DNA from: Endozoicomonadaceae bacterium
Lineage (GTDB): Bacteria > Pseudomonadota > Gammaproteobacteria > Pseudomonadales > Endozoicomonadaceae
Assembly (NCBI GenBank): GCA_015163815.1
Contig: JAAOIJ010000137.1
Span: 1 to 24,336 of the forward strand
Length of the DNA: 24,336 nt
Reading direction: 5' to 3'
The notes beneath the pieces were generated by a model. That model searched no databases. It was not told the DNA's origin and saw only the letters and a list, made by a program, of their open reading frames with translations. Position numbers and translations under genes: made by a program. The stretch's first letter is position 1, and every line of letters starts with the position of its first letter. Of this stretch, positions 7,076 to 15,026 are shown piece after piece.

Positions 7076-8656
7076 CTAAGAATCAAACGGTTTGATATAT
7101 AATAGCACACCTATTGCTACCAAAATCCAACTTAAATCAAATGGTATATGATGGGCTATCATTGAATATTGGCTCAATAAACCAATCATAACGCAACAAA
7201 TACCTATCGTCTTGAAATAGCCATTTTTTTGTTTTTTTGAAGTCGAATAAGTCGGAGTGATTATTTTTCGTATTGCGTGGTGGATTGAAATCGGCAAACT
7301 TTCAATCCAATCAGGCATTTTCGAATTGATTCGCTTAACAACAGGCCAAGGTGAGACACGCTGACGAATCCATTCCTCTAAAAATGGCTTAGCTGTTTCC
7401 CATAAGTTTAATTGTGGATACAGCTGGCGCCCAATGCCTTCAATATTTAATAATGTTTTTTCTAATAAAATTAACTGAGGTTGAATAGACATATCAAATC
7501 GCTTTGCTGCTTTAAATAATCCAACTAATAGCCCTGCTAATGAAATATCACCTAAAGCACAACCAAATGTTCGCTCACAAATCATACGAATTTCAGATTC
7601 TAAGGCATAAACAGTTGTCTCTGAATCAACCCAACCTGAGCTAATATGTAATTCAGCTACTTTTTTATAATCTTGATGAAAAAATGCTAATAAATTCCTG
7701 GCTAAATAACTTTGATCTTCGATAGATAAAGAGCCCATGATACCAAAATCAATAGCAATAAAATAAGGTGTTTTCGGATTATCAATATTCACAAAAATAT
7801 TCCCAGGATGCATATCTGCATGAAAAAAATTATCATGAAAAACTTGTTTAAAAAAGACTAAAACAGCAGCTTCTGCTAATTTTTTCACATTCACACCTTG
7901 TCGAATTAATTCCTCTCGATGATGAATAGGGACACCTCGGATATATTCTAAAACCATGACTTTTTCATCACAATAAGGCCAATATATTTTAGGCACATAT
8001 AGTATATTAGACGCTTTAAAATTACGACGTAATTGAGAAGCGCTCGCTGCTTCTCGGTTTAAATCCAATTCATCTAATATTTTTTTTTTATAATCATCAA
8101 TCACTTCCAATAATCTTAATCGTCGGATATCCGGTATCAAAATATTTAATATTTTAGCTAGCTGATAAAGCAACGCAATATCTTGCTGAATAATACGTGT
8201 AATATCAGGTCGAATGATTTTGACAACAACATGTTCGCCAGTAGGTAAATAAGCTTCATGCACTTGAGCGACTGAAGCGGCTGCTAGAGGTTGTTCATGA
8301 AATGTTTTAAATAAACAAGTAATCGGTTTTTTGAATGTATTTTCAATAATTTGAATGGCTAATTCAGATGAAAATGGGGGTGCTTGATCTTGAAGTTTAG
8401 CTAATTCTTGTGCTATTTCATGCGGAATCAAATCAGGTCTGGTTGAAATTTGTTGGCCCAATTTAATAAAAACAGGACCTAGTTTTTCTAATGCTAATCG
8501 CAAACGAACCGCTTCAGACTGTTTCGGTTTACGCATAAAGAAAGGACGTAATCCGATAAACAGAAAACGAGGCCAGTATGTTTTTGGAATCAAGGTATCG
8601 AGTCGATAATATGATATCGCGCTTAAAATAGTCATGAAACGAAAGTATTTCGTCAT
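7076..8656 (-). CDS. ubiB: Ubiquinone biosynthesis protein UbiB (ADCK/UbiB kinase-like family)
   Basis: UbiB is a membrane-associated atypical kinase-like ATPase required for ubiquinone synthesis, probably by helping lipid intermediates reach the membrane-facing enzymes. From the chosen start it has 526 residues (E. coli 546). Visible are the KxGQ signature in GPVFIKLGQQISTRPDLIP, the alanine-rich loop AAASVAQVHEA, LDELDLNREAASASQLRRNF, HADMHPGNIF and the metal-binding AIDFGIMG. Two membrane helices end the protein. An upstream in-frame ATG at 8734 would add 26 residues, but the family starts near MTKYFRFMTILS and AAGG lies nine bases before 8656. ubiE lies 147 bases upstream; the intervening ubiJ found in E. 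coli is absent. Confidence 0.94.
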   Translation of the reverse strand: MTKYFRFMTILSAISYYRLDTLIPKTYWPRFLFIGLRPFFMRKPKQSEAVRLRLALEKLGPVFIKLGQQISTRPDLIPHEIAQELAKLQDQAPPFSSELAIQIIENTFKKPITCLFKTFHEQPLAAASVAQVHEAYLPTGEHVVVKIIRPDITRIIQQDIALLYQLAKILNILIPDIRRLRLLEVIDDYKKKILDELDLNREAASASQLRRNFKASNILYVPKIYWPYCDEKVMVLEYIRGVPIHHREELIRQGVNVKKLAEAAVLVFFKQVFHDNFFHADMHPGNIFVNIDNPKTPYFIAIDFGIMGSLSIEDQSYLARNLLAFFHQDYKKVAELHISSGWVDSETTVYALESEIRMICERTFGCALGDISLAGLLVGLFKAAKRFDMSIQPQLILLEKTLLNIEGIGRQLYPQLNLWETAKPFLEEWIRQRVSPWPVVKRINSKMPDWIESLPISIHHAIRKIITPTYSTSKKQKNGYFKTIGICCVMIGLLSQYSMIAHHIPFDLSWILVAIGVLLYIKPFDS

Positions 8657-8803
8657 GCGAAGTAACCTTACTGATAAAAACAGCTTGATACAGACCAAGC
8701 TTGTCACTGAATACACAAGAGACGACATCATCATGCTTTGTCGTCTTCATTCAAGCGTCAGCAGTATAAACTACTTCATAAAAGAGCACAAATTAAAGCG
8801 TCT

Positions 8804-9559
8804 TTAGTATTTCATGCCACAGTGTAATGTGACAACTCCAGCTGTCATTGGATAATAAGTTACTGCATCGAAACCAGCGTCTAACATCATTAATTTAAGC
8901 GTTTCTTGATCTGGATGCATGCGAATAGATTCAGCTAAATATCGATAACTCTCTGCATCATTTGCAATCCATTGTCCTAATTTAGGTAAAATAGAAAAGG
9001 AATAAAAATCATAACCTTTTCTAAAAATAGGATGAGTTACTTTAGAAAACTCCAAAATCAATAATCGCCCTCCTGGTTTCAATACGCGATACATGGATCG
9101 CAAAGCAGCTGATTTATCCGTCACATTTCTCAAACCAAAAGCGATCGTAACACATTGAAAAGTATTTGATTTAAAAGGTAATGCTTCAGCGTTACCCTGC
9201 ACATAGTCAGCATAACATAACCCTTGATCTAATAATTTTTGACGCCCTAATTGCAACATAGCCTCATTAATATCTAAAACAACGCAAACCCCTGTTCGAC
9301 CTACTAATTTGGCTAAACTAATACTGATATCACCTGTTCCGCCTGCAACATCAAGTACCGACTGACCTGTTCGAACAGCACTCCGTGCAATCAGTGCTTT
9401 TTTCCATAAACGATGAATCCCGAAAGACATCACATCATTCATAACATCATATTGAGATGCAACAGATTGAAAAACACGCTTGACTCGATTTTCTTTTTCA
9501 TCCCAAGGAATGTTTTCAAAACCAAAATCTGTTGTTGAATTTGAATGATCATGCTGCAT
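8804..9559 (-). CDS. ubiE: Ubiquinone/menaquinone C-methyltransferase UbiE
   Basis: UbiE is the SAM-dependent C-methyltransferase of ubiquinone (and menaquinone) synthesis, acting on the 2-polyprenyl-6-methoxy-benzoquinol stage. At 251 residues it is the same length as the E. coli enzyme. It shows [24 protein letters not shown] residues 29-47 (here [18 protein letters not shown]), the SAM-binding [11 protein letters not shown] at 69-79, NAEALPF, the [10 protein letters not shown] motif, [16 protein letters not shown], and the C-terminal [14 protein letters not shown]. It is 34 bases after the DUF971 gene and upstream of ubiB, in one minus-strand unit. Confidence 0.96.
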   Translation of the reverse strand: MQHDHSNSTTDFGFENIPWDEKENRVKRVFQSVASQYDVMNDVMSFGIHRLWKKALIARSAVRTGQSVLDVAGGTGDISISLAKLVGRTGVCVVLDINEAMLQLGRQKLLDQGLCYADYVQGNAEALPFKSNTFQCVTIAFGLRNVTDKSAALRSMYRVLKPGGRLLILEFSKVTHPIFRKGYDFYSFSILPKLGQWIANDAESYRYLAESIRMHPDQETLKLMMLDAGFDAVTYYPMTAGVVTLHCGMKY

Positions 9560-9593
9560 ATTCTATTGACTCATAATTAAAAATACAGACTAT

Positions 9594-9974
9594 TTACTCT
9601 AAAGAAGTCATACGAATTAAAGTGTGACTTGGATCTCGCAACAATTCATATTCATGTAATGCTGCTATATAAAGAGCCCAATAATGTGATTGATGTCGAC
9701 TTAAATCATATAAATACTCGAAAGTATACAACCCGGTGTCATGGTGATCATTAAAAATTAATTTTAAAGCGTAATGCCCTACTGGCTCTAAAGATAATAA
9801 TCGGACAAACTGTTTCCCTGCAATGGGAGCATCTTGTGTTCGCGCTTCCGATGACGGCGTATGTACACGTAAATACTCACCAGGCAAACGATAGATTTGA
9901 CATCCTGTAGGTAACGCATAAGTTAACACTAAAACATTGTCTAATGTATGCAAAGTGATTTGATCTGGTATCAT
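9594..9974 (-). CDS. DUF971 / GBBH-like N-terminal domain protein
   Basis: This 126-residue protein matches the small DUF971 family (gamma-butyrobetaine hydroxylase-like N-terminal domain). Visible family features are the DNVLVLTYALPTG strand region, YRLPGEYLRVHTPSSEAR, then the VRLLSLEPVGHYALKLIFND block and DTGLYTFEYLYDLSRH. In the larger gamma-butyrobetaine hydroxylases this domain helps bind metal and dimerise, but the stand-alone protein has no settled role; it is often encoded near iron-sulfur or ubi/hslVU loci. Its start overlaps the stop of the RnfB-like gene by four bases (ATGA arrangement), indicating translational coupling. No cysteine/histidine zinc knuckle is obvious beyond a single Cys near residue 25. 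Confidence 0.85.
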   Translation of the reverse strand: MIPDQITLHTLDNVLVLTYALPTGCQIYRLPGEYLRVHTPSSEARTQDAPIAGKQFVRLLSLEPVGHYALKLIFNDHHDTGLYTFEYLYDLSRHQSHYWALYIAALHEYELLRDPSHTLIRMTSLE

Positions 9975-10885
9975 AACGGTTCATGTTGATCTGTAGATTT
10001 TTCATGCATTAATTGTGCTATTTTATCCTGCAATTGCTGAATCATCGTTTCTCTTTTCAGGTTAGACTCTTGATCAGTTTTTTGTTGAAGCAATTTTTTT
10101 AATGATTGTCTATATAAAGCTAATTGAATCGTAGATTGCAAACCAGATTGCAGCATATTATGTGTTTTTGGCGGTTCTTTTTTTTCAAGTTTACCATATA
10201 AATTAATCAGTTGTTCTTTATAGTCAGCTTTCTTATCTGGATCTCTTTCGTGTAAAAATAATTGATTTAATTTTTGATACCGATGATGCATCGCTTGTTG
10301 CACTAACATTGCGTTTGATTGTTTATTTTGCGTTACAACCATCATCGTCGATTTTTTTTTCACAATTTGCTTCGGGGCTACAGCTCTATTGTGTCGCGCA
10401 ACACGTTGTGTATAATGGGTTCTGTTTTCAGCATATTGCAATGAAACAGGCTTAACTTGGGGCATATTCGGCATTAAAGGGATGATATCGATACAGTCTG
10501 TTGGGCAAGGCGCAATACACAAATCGCATCCTGTACACGATGACGCAATCACGGTATGCATTTGTTTAACAGCGCCAACAATCGCATCCATTGGGCAGGC
10601 TTGAATACATTTTGTGCAACCGATACAGTCTTCTTCTCGAATTTCAACACGATGCGGTATATCAGCTGGCTGTCTATCAGCATTCGCAGTCATCGGTTGA
10701 TTCAATAATTGAGACAATGTCTCCATGACAGGTTTTCCACCAGGGCGACATAATTGAATCGATTCATTTTTCAATACAATCGCTTCTGCATAAGGCAGAC
10801 AGCCATGATATCCGCATTGCTGACATTGTGTTTGTGGTAAAACGGCATCAATGCGCTTTATATCGATTAAATATTCTTTTTTCAT
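9971..10885 (-). CDS. RnfB/RsxB-like iron-sulfur protein lacking the membrane anchor, with long C-terminal extension
   Basis: The 304-residue protein has the cluster-binding part of RnfB, an electron-transfer subunit of the Rnf/Rsx complex. Residues 12-50 form a 4Fe-4S domain with Cys21, 24, 29 and 46 (LPQTQCQQCGYHGC). Two ferredoxin-type sites follow, Cys87/90/93/97 and Cys117/120/123/127. The N-terminal membrane helix of true RnfB is missing, so it is predicted soluble. Residues about 150-304 form a basic, glutamine- and lysine-rich, probably coiled-coil tail with no recognised domain. Similar soluble RnfB-type proteins are known in several beta- and gammaproteobacteria, outside rnfACDGE operons, with unproven partners. 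No other rnf gene is in the window. It is the first gene of the cluster leading into ubiE-ubiB-tatABC. Confidence 0.85.
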   Translation of the reverse strand: MKKEYLIDIKRIDAVLPQTQCQQCGYHGCLPYAEAIVLKNESIQLCRPGGKPVMETLSQLLNQPMTANADRQPADIPHRVEIREEDCIGCTKCIQACPMDAIVGAVKQMHTVIASSCTGCDLCIAPCPTDCIDIIPLMPNMPQVKPVSLQYAENRTHYTQRVARHNRAVAPKQIVKKKSTMMVVTQNKQSNAMLVQQAMHHRYQKLNQLFLHERDPDKKADYKEQLINLYGKLEKKEPPKTHNMLQSGLQSTIQLALYRQSLKKLLQQKTDQESNLKRETMIQQLQDKIAQLMHEKSTDQHEPL

Positions 10886-11218
10886 AAGCTATATTGTTGA
10901 TATAATCCTAAATCTATCACTATCGGATATCATCATAACAGGCCTTTAAAAAAAAACAAGCGCTCGAATGTCATGGTAATGTATGCTATGACAGATTCAA
11001 TAACACATCATCTTGATTTTTATTTTGCCTTCTCTAAGGGTGCAGTGCAAAGATTTCAGGATATCCATAATACTTGTATGATATTGCTCATAATGCATGC
11101 GTTATTTTTCAAAATATAGAGAACATCATCATCTTCATTCAGGCTGATGCACTTATTTGACAATAGCTATCGCATCACACCGTATCAATACAGCATGATG
11201 CCTGTCATATACAACCAT
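10886..11218. other. Gene-free stretch between rnfB-like gene and rph
   Basis: No coding sequence is recognised. It must contain the promoter of the eight-gene cluster read leftward, but I see no strong -35/-10 pair near 10890-10950. Its right end carries an imperfect stem-loop after rph (11172-11201, listed separately). The rest is AT-rich with no repeated motif. Confidence 0.5.
11172..11201 (-). other. Imperfect stem-loop downstream of rph
   Basis: On the minus strand a 30-base segment just after rph folds with GCATCA pairing with TGATGC at the base, two mismatches, then CT/GG-type wobble and GTAT pairing with ATAC around a short loop. It begins 18 bases past the rph stop. It may protect or end the rph transcript, but a U tract does not follow, so a standard intrinsic terminator is not supported. 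Confidence 0.35.
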
Positions 11219-11944
11219 TTATTCTGTCACTGCTAATATTTTTTTTTGTTCTACTATAATAGATTCAATACTTTGCTTCGCTAATGTCATCATACTGAGC
11301 ATTTGTTCTTGAGAAAAACACTGCGCTTTCTCAGCTGTTCCTTGAATTTCAACAAAACCACCTGACTCTGTCATCACGACATTCATATCTGTTTCAGCAT
11401 TCGAGTCTTCAAAATAATCTAAATCAGTAATAATTTGTTCGTTATAGACGCCAACTGATACAGAAGCAATAAATTGTTTCATTGGGTTTGATTTCAGCAT
11501 TTTCTTTTTTTGCATATGCGCAAGACAATCAATCAAAGCAATACAACCGCCATTAATGGCTACTGTTCGTGTTCCTCCATCAGCTTGAATCACATCACAG
11601 TCAATTGTGATCGTATAATCATTCAGCAATCTAAGGTCAACCATTGCACGCAAAGAACGACTAATTAAACGCTGTATTTCTAATGTACGCCCATTTTGCT
11701 TGCCTCGCATCGATTCTCGCACATTTCTATCATTTGTAGCGCGCGGCAACATACCATATTCAGCTGTAATCCAACCTTGGCCAGTTCCTTTTAACCATCG
11801 TGGAACATTTTTTTCGACACTGGCGGTACAAAGCACCTTGGTATCACCAAATTCTATCCAAACAGATCCTTCTGGATGTTTAGTGTAATTTCGTTTAATA
11901 TGAATCGGTCTTAATTCATCTAATTGTCGTCCACTAGGTCGCAT
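11219..11944 (-). CDS. rph: Ribonuclease PH
   Basis: RNase PH is a phosphate-dependent 3'-5' exoribonuclease that trims tRNA 3' ends and helps degrade structured RNA; it acts as a hexamer. From the chosen start it has 241 residues (E. coli 238). It shows [33 protein letters not shown], the phosphate and RNA-binding arginines in [20 protein letters not shown], and [19 protein letters not shown] with the catalytic aspartate region, then [23 protein letters not shown] two codons upstream (11950) is possible, but AAGG sits seven bases before the ATG at 11944 and the family starts MRPSGR. Unlike E. coli K-12, the gene is intact. It is 130 bases downstream of the hydrolase gene. Confidence 0.95.
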   Translation of the reverse strand: MRPSGRQLDELRPIHIKRNYTKHPEGSVWIEFGDTKVLCTASVEKNVPRWLKGTGQGWITAEYGMLPRATNDRNVRESMRGKQNGRTLEIQRLISRSLRAMVDLRLLNDYTITIDCDVIQADGGTRTVAINGGCIALIDCLAHMQKKKMLKSNPMKQFIASVSVGVYNEQIITDLDYFEDSNAETDMNVVMTESGGFVEIQGTAEKAQCFSQEQMLSMMTLAKQSIESIIVEQKKILAVTE

Positions 11945-11974
11945 ACACACACCTTAAATCGAGTTGACTATCAT

Positions 11975-11989
11975 GAGGGAGGGTCCCTC
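11975..11989. other. Short GC-rich hairpin upstream of rph
   Basis: GAGGGA and TCCCTC form a perfect 6-bp stem around a three-base loop, a conspicuously GC-rich spot in AT-rich DNA. It lies 30 bases before the rph start and 85 bases after the hydrolase stop. On the plus strand it is followed by a loosely T-rich stretch; on the minus strand it is not. It could end read-through from the hydrolase gene or shape the rph leader. Confidence 0.4.
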
Positions 11990-12074
11990 TATCTTTCATT
12001 GCAATTACTGATTAATGTCTTTACAAGCATCACAAATATCGTGCTATTTTAACAAAAAAAAACACAGAAGTAGA

Positions 12075-13025
12075 TCAGTCTTTCTCGTAATTTTGATTTA
12101 ACCAGTCAATAATGGCAGATAAATATTTTTTTTTCACTTCATGAGAAGAAAAATGCAATAAATGCGTTTCATTTTCTAAATACAAGATCTGTAAACAGGC
12201 AAAATATTTTGATAAAAAATGAATATTATATCGCCAATTGACGCGCTTATCAGCTGTACCTTGAATGACTAAAACAGGTAGGTTATTCATAAATTGAGAT
12301 TTTTTTATTTTATTTTCCCAGTGATATAAAGCATCCAACCAACTCAAAGGCATTCTATGAAAACGAAGTGGATCTTGACAAAGATATTGCCTATTAGACA
12401 CTTTCGTGATCTTTTTTTTTATTGTCTGAGTAAATAGTCCAATAATATAACGAGCACAACGTATCAAAAACCAATGATTAAGACGAACCAAAGGTGCTGC
12501 AAACAGTAAGGCTTCAATAGGGTATCTACTTTGGAGTTGATTCATACCGATGCTATCAATAACAGCAGAAGCACCTGTACTATTGCCATATATAACATAA
12601 GGTGTTGGTACCTCACATTCTATAACCCATTGCAAGCAATCTTCTAAAATACTGGCATAAGATGAAAAATTTTGAATATAGCCTGGTTGGCCAGTCGATA
12701 ATCCATGCCCAGGCAAATCAAATGCAATCACACAGTATTGTTGATCAAGAAAAAATCGGATAATATTTGCATATAATCCCATATGATCACTATAACCATG
12801 TATTAAAAATATCGTTTTTTTAGATTGGCATGGTTTCCAAGCTTGAACAGCAACATCTAATTCATCATATTGTAATTTACCTAAAATATGTTGACCTTTA
12901 TTCAAAATAGGTAAATCATAGTACATTAAATATTGCTGCTGCTCTAAAGAAAAATCCTGATTCCATACAGTCGTCACTTGACATAATGTTTTTTTCACCG
13001 TTTCTGGTAAAAAATATGGTGTCAT
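12075..13025 (-). CDS. Alpha/beta hydrolase, serine aminopeptidase S33 / monoacylglycerol lipase-like
   Basis: This 316-residue cytoplasmic protein has an alpha/beta-hydrolase fold of the Hydrolase_4 (S33-like, lysophospholipase/monoglyceride lipase) type. It shows the oxyanion motif FLIHGYSDHMGLY, then AFDLPGHGLSTGQPGYI, the nucleophile elbow YGNSTGA (GxSxG, serine about residue 149), the acid in VIQGTADKRVN and the catalytic histidine in ENETHLLHFS. The substrate cannot be read from sequence; lipid esters are likely for this subfamily. Two ATGs are possible; the first (13031) is only two bases from AGGAG, whereas 13025 is eight bases away, so 13025 is chosen. No signal peptide is seen. Same strand as rph downstream; probably a separate unit from the hypothetical gene upstream. 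Confidence 0.8.
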   Translation of the reverse strand: MTPYFLPETVKKTLCQVTTVWNQDFSLEQQQYLMYYDLPILNKGQHILGKLQYDELDVAVQAWKPCQSKKTIFLIHGYSDHMGLYANIIRFFLDQQYCVIAFDLPGHGLSTGQPGYIQNFSSYASILEDCLQWVIECEVPTPYVIYGNSTGASAVIDSIGMNQLQSRYPIEALLFAAPLVRLNHWFLIRCARYIIGLFTQTIKKKITKVSNRQYLCQDPLRFHRMPLSWLDALYHWENKIKKSQFMNNLPVLVIQGTADKRVNWRYNIHFLSKYFACLQILYLENETHLLHFSSHEVKKKYLSAIIDWLNQNYEKD

Positions 13026-13151
13026 AAGCATGACTCCTATTTGATAATGAATCCGTCAACTCTGAAACAATCAGTCCATTACCTTAAATCGATTTAAAAC
13101 TGAAGATCATTGTTAAAAAAAATCATTTTGCAACCTTAGAGCTGCTAGCCA

Positions 13152-13823
13152 CTAGCTCCCATCGACACAAATCAGAAGAACCCTCTCCGTTCGTTGTAAA
13201 AATAATTTCGTTTTTAAAACTGCTAACATTTTCTCGTGAGAAGATTTGATATGTAATCGTATTAATATATAATGGATCTCCGAATACCCCCCTATAACAG
13301 GCCTATTCGTTTTGGCGTCAATAATAGGGCGGAAATTATTTGCTTTTTCTTCTTCTGAGGCAGCGCCTGCTTTCAAAACTTGTTGACAGTCTGGGTAGCC
13401 TGTAAAAGTAATGTTCTGATTTGTCATTTTAGAGCAAATAATATGATCTGATGAACGAATATTGAATGACAAGTCGTCTGATAAACGAAATGGCGGAGAT
13501 CCTGGCACGTCAGTAGTATATCGTTTCTCTAAAATCTCTCTTTCTTTTTCTAATATTACTTCTTGATTTTCGAATACAGATGAAGACGTTATCTTTTTAG
13601 ATACGACATGCTTCAATGATTGCTTAGTGTCTACCGTAGATGTTACAAATATATTCATTACACGTGAAAATAAAGATTTTATTTTCGATACAATATATTT
13701 CATGACTTGATTGTTAATATAGTTTTTAGGTTTAACTATTTTAATTTTTTTATTAAAATGTGTTGATTGTCTGTCATTTTTTAATATTTTTTTTTGTGTA
13801 GGCTGTGCTTTTATAGAATCCAT
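13152..13823 (-). CDS. Hypothetical protein, apparently frameshifted near its C-terminus
   Basis: This 223-codon frame is not recognised. The N-terminal 80 residues are strongly basic (many KK and KI), with a hydrophobic MNIFV patch, followed by an acidic helix EVILEKEREILEKR and a Ser/Asp-rich domain with PDCQQV and RPIIDAKTNRPVIGG. Beyond Gly179 the current frame turns into unnatural sequence ending CVDGS. Reading back one base at a run of six Gs (13287-13292) gives 54 further natural-looking codons (VFGDPLYINTITYQIF start, ending SSSKVAK) to a stop at 13123. The intact gene was thus probably about 233 residues, 13123-13823. It may be a pseudogene, a programmed or slippage-based frameshift, or a sequencing error. 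The ribosome binding site is weak (AAGG 13 bases away). Confidence 0.55.
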   Translation of the reverse strand: MDSIKAQPTQKKILKNDRQSTHFNKKIKIVKPKNYINNQVMKYIVSKIKSLFSRVMNIFVTSTVDTKQSLKHVVSKKITSSSVFENQEVILEKEREILEKRYTTDVPGSPPFRLSDDLSFNIRSSDHIICSKMTNQNITFTGYPDCQQVLKAGAASEEEKANNFRPIIDAKTNRPVIGGYSEIHYILIRLHIKSSHEKMLAVLKTKLFLQRTERVLLICVDGS

Positions 13824-13910
13824 AATAAAGAATAAGCCTTATCGATTTTTGTCTTTAAATACTATATAGCCTATATTGATATAAAAGTACACTGCGTGAC
13901 AGTCTCTAAG

Positions 13911-13930
13911 GCCCATTCAACCGAATAGGC
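13911..13930 (-). other. Stem-loop between two hypothetical genes
   Basis: On the minus strand GCCTATTC pairs with GAATGGGC (one G-U wobble) around a four-base loop, an 8-bp stem. It lies 85 bases past the stop of the gene at 14016 and about 90 bases before the start at 13823. The plus-strand side is followed by a T-rich stretch, the minus side is not. It may separate the two genes' transcripts. Confidence 0.35.
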
Positions 13931-14015
13931 TGTTATGTTTTATCTTGTTTTAATCACCAGTTTTTTTAAATAAGGTCTATAGGATATTGCAGCTTTCATT
14001 CAATTTAAAAGATTA

Positions 14016-14483
14016 TTATTTTTTTATATCTTCAACAAGTACTCGTATCTGGCATTGAGATACTGCCAGCAGTTTTCGTAAATCGTTTAAAGGTTTGACC
14101 TTCTGTTCAAATAAGAATCTGTTAACTAATGCTTGCATTTTATTTGTAAAACATTCAACATGCATCGGCAACATACCAACCTCGATAAAGCATGAGATAA
14201 TCGGATATAAAGTTGCATCTTGTTTGATTTCTTTTGATCCAATTTCCCGCATAATCGGTATAATTGCTTTTAAGTACTCTTCGCTAGAGTGTTCGTAAGT
14301 ATAGTGTAAAAAATCTTGTAAAAATTCTATATTAATTTTCTCTAATTGATTCGAGCCAAATGCACTCAGAATATATTTCGGAAAGTACAGTGAAAAATAG
14401 TTTACAAATATTTCCTTTCTTTTTTGAGCTATTTCAAAAATTGAATTAAAGATATCGCGCTGTTGAGCATTGCTTTTATGCAT
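14016..14483 (-). CDS. Hypothetical protein, probably the body of a split secreted protein
   Basis: This 155-codon frame has no recognised family. It is helical and mixed-charge, with FVNYFSLYFPKYILSAFG, FLQDFLHYTYEHSSEEYLKA and a C-terminal LNDLRKLLAVSQCQ. There is no signal peptide, and its ATG (14483) has no Shine-Dalgarno and lies inside the upstream signal-peptide frame (14429-14638), with a stop only two codons earlier in its own frame. The simplest reading is that the two frames were one gene of about 200 residues, joined by a -1 shift within 14430-14490, where A4 and T5 runs are present. Independent translation by re-initiation is also possible. Confidence 0.5.
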   Translation of the reverse strand: MHKSNAQQRDIFNSIFEIAQKRKEIFVNYFSLYFPKYILSAFGSNQLEKINIEFLQDFLHYTYEHSSEEYLKAIIPIMREIGSKEIKQDATLYPIISCFIEVGMLPMHVECFTNKMQALVNRFLFEQKVKPLNDLRKLLAVSQCQIRVLVEDIKK

Positions 14484-14638
14484 AAATCAGCAGCTTCTAT
14501 ATATTTACAGATGATTGCTTTTGGTGATGGAGTCATGACCCATACTACCTTATCTTCTCCACCTGCGTGCACTGTTGTAGCTTGAATCATTAGATGAAAA
14601 AACAAGAAGTAGACAATGAAACTGATATATTTTTTCAT
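14429..14638 (-). CDS. Short frame with signal peptide, probably the 5' part of a split secreted protein
   Basis: The 69-codon frame begins MKKYISFIVYFLFFHLMIQA, a classic Sec signal peptide (positive start, hydrophobic core), with a likely cleavage after VHA near residue 25. The remainder, starting GGEDKVVW, runs into ICKYIEAADLCIKAML before a stop. AGAGA about nine bases before the ATG supports translation. It overlaps the start of the following 155-codon frame by 55 bases in the -1 frame, so together they likely represent one exported protein of unknown function broken by a one-base loss. The product would be periplasmic or secreted. Confidence 0.55.
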   Translation of the reverse strand: MKKYISFIVYFLFFHLMIQATTVHAGGEDKVVWVMTPSPKAIICKYIEAADLCIKAMLNSAISLIQFLK

Positions 14639-15026
14639 AACAAGAATCTCTTATAAAGTGTGTTAATATCAAGCGCTTTCAAAAAAAAGCACAGCATTGA
14701 AAATGTCTGTATAGTTTTAGAATGCTTTTATGATTTGCTCGATAGTTTAATATATTGATAGCTGTTTCATGCAGAACTTCTTGAAGAGCTAATATATCAT
14801 CATTGTAAAAAAGGCATTTTTTATTGTCATTTTACCAGAGATATCTTGATATCCTCATTATTTTTGAAAAAAAACAAACACAAAAATGATTTGACACTGA
14901 CTTTCTTATGACCAAGATCTCAACATATACATGATTTTCAGGTTGAGAAAAAACCCTGGATAGGCCACCAATATATTGAAACATATCATATTTTTTTATA
15001 AAAAAATCAGTATTCTAGATCATTTA
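14639..15026. other. Gene-free stretch between lysE-like gene and secreted hypothetical
   Basis: No gene or RNA is recognised in these 388 AT-rich bases. They should contain the transcript end of the LysE-family gene and the promoter of the signal-peptide gene (both minus strand). A T7-ATA-like stretch with complementary A7 (around 14990-15006) and a GCTTT/AAAGC mini-stem near 14675-14690 are the only structures I see; neither is convincing as a terminator. Confidence 0.45.

Noticed and set aside
8529..8750. 73-codon minus frame beginning MKTTKHDDVV overlapping the start of ubiB; considered as a ubiJ remnant
   Set aside because: It shows no SCP2-type sequence, overlaps the conserved ubiB N-terminus in another frame, and has no ribosome binding site; it is best explained as a shadow.
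14639..15026. Search for tRNA or small RNA in the gap
   Set aside because: No TTCGAAT-like T-loop or cloverleaf was found; only weak A/T hairpins.
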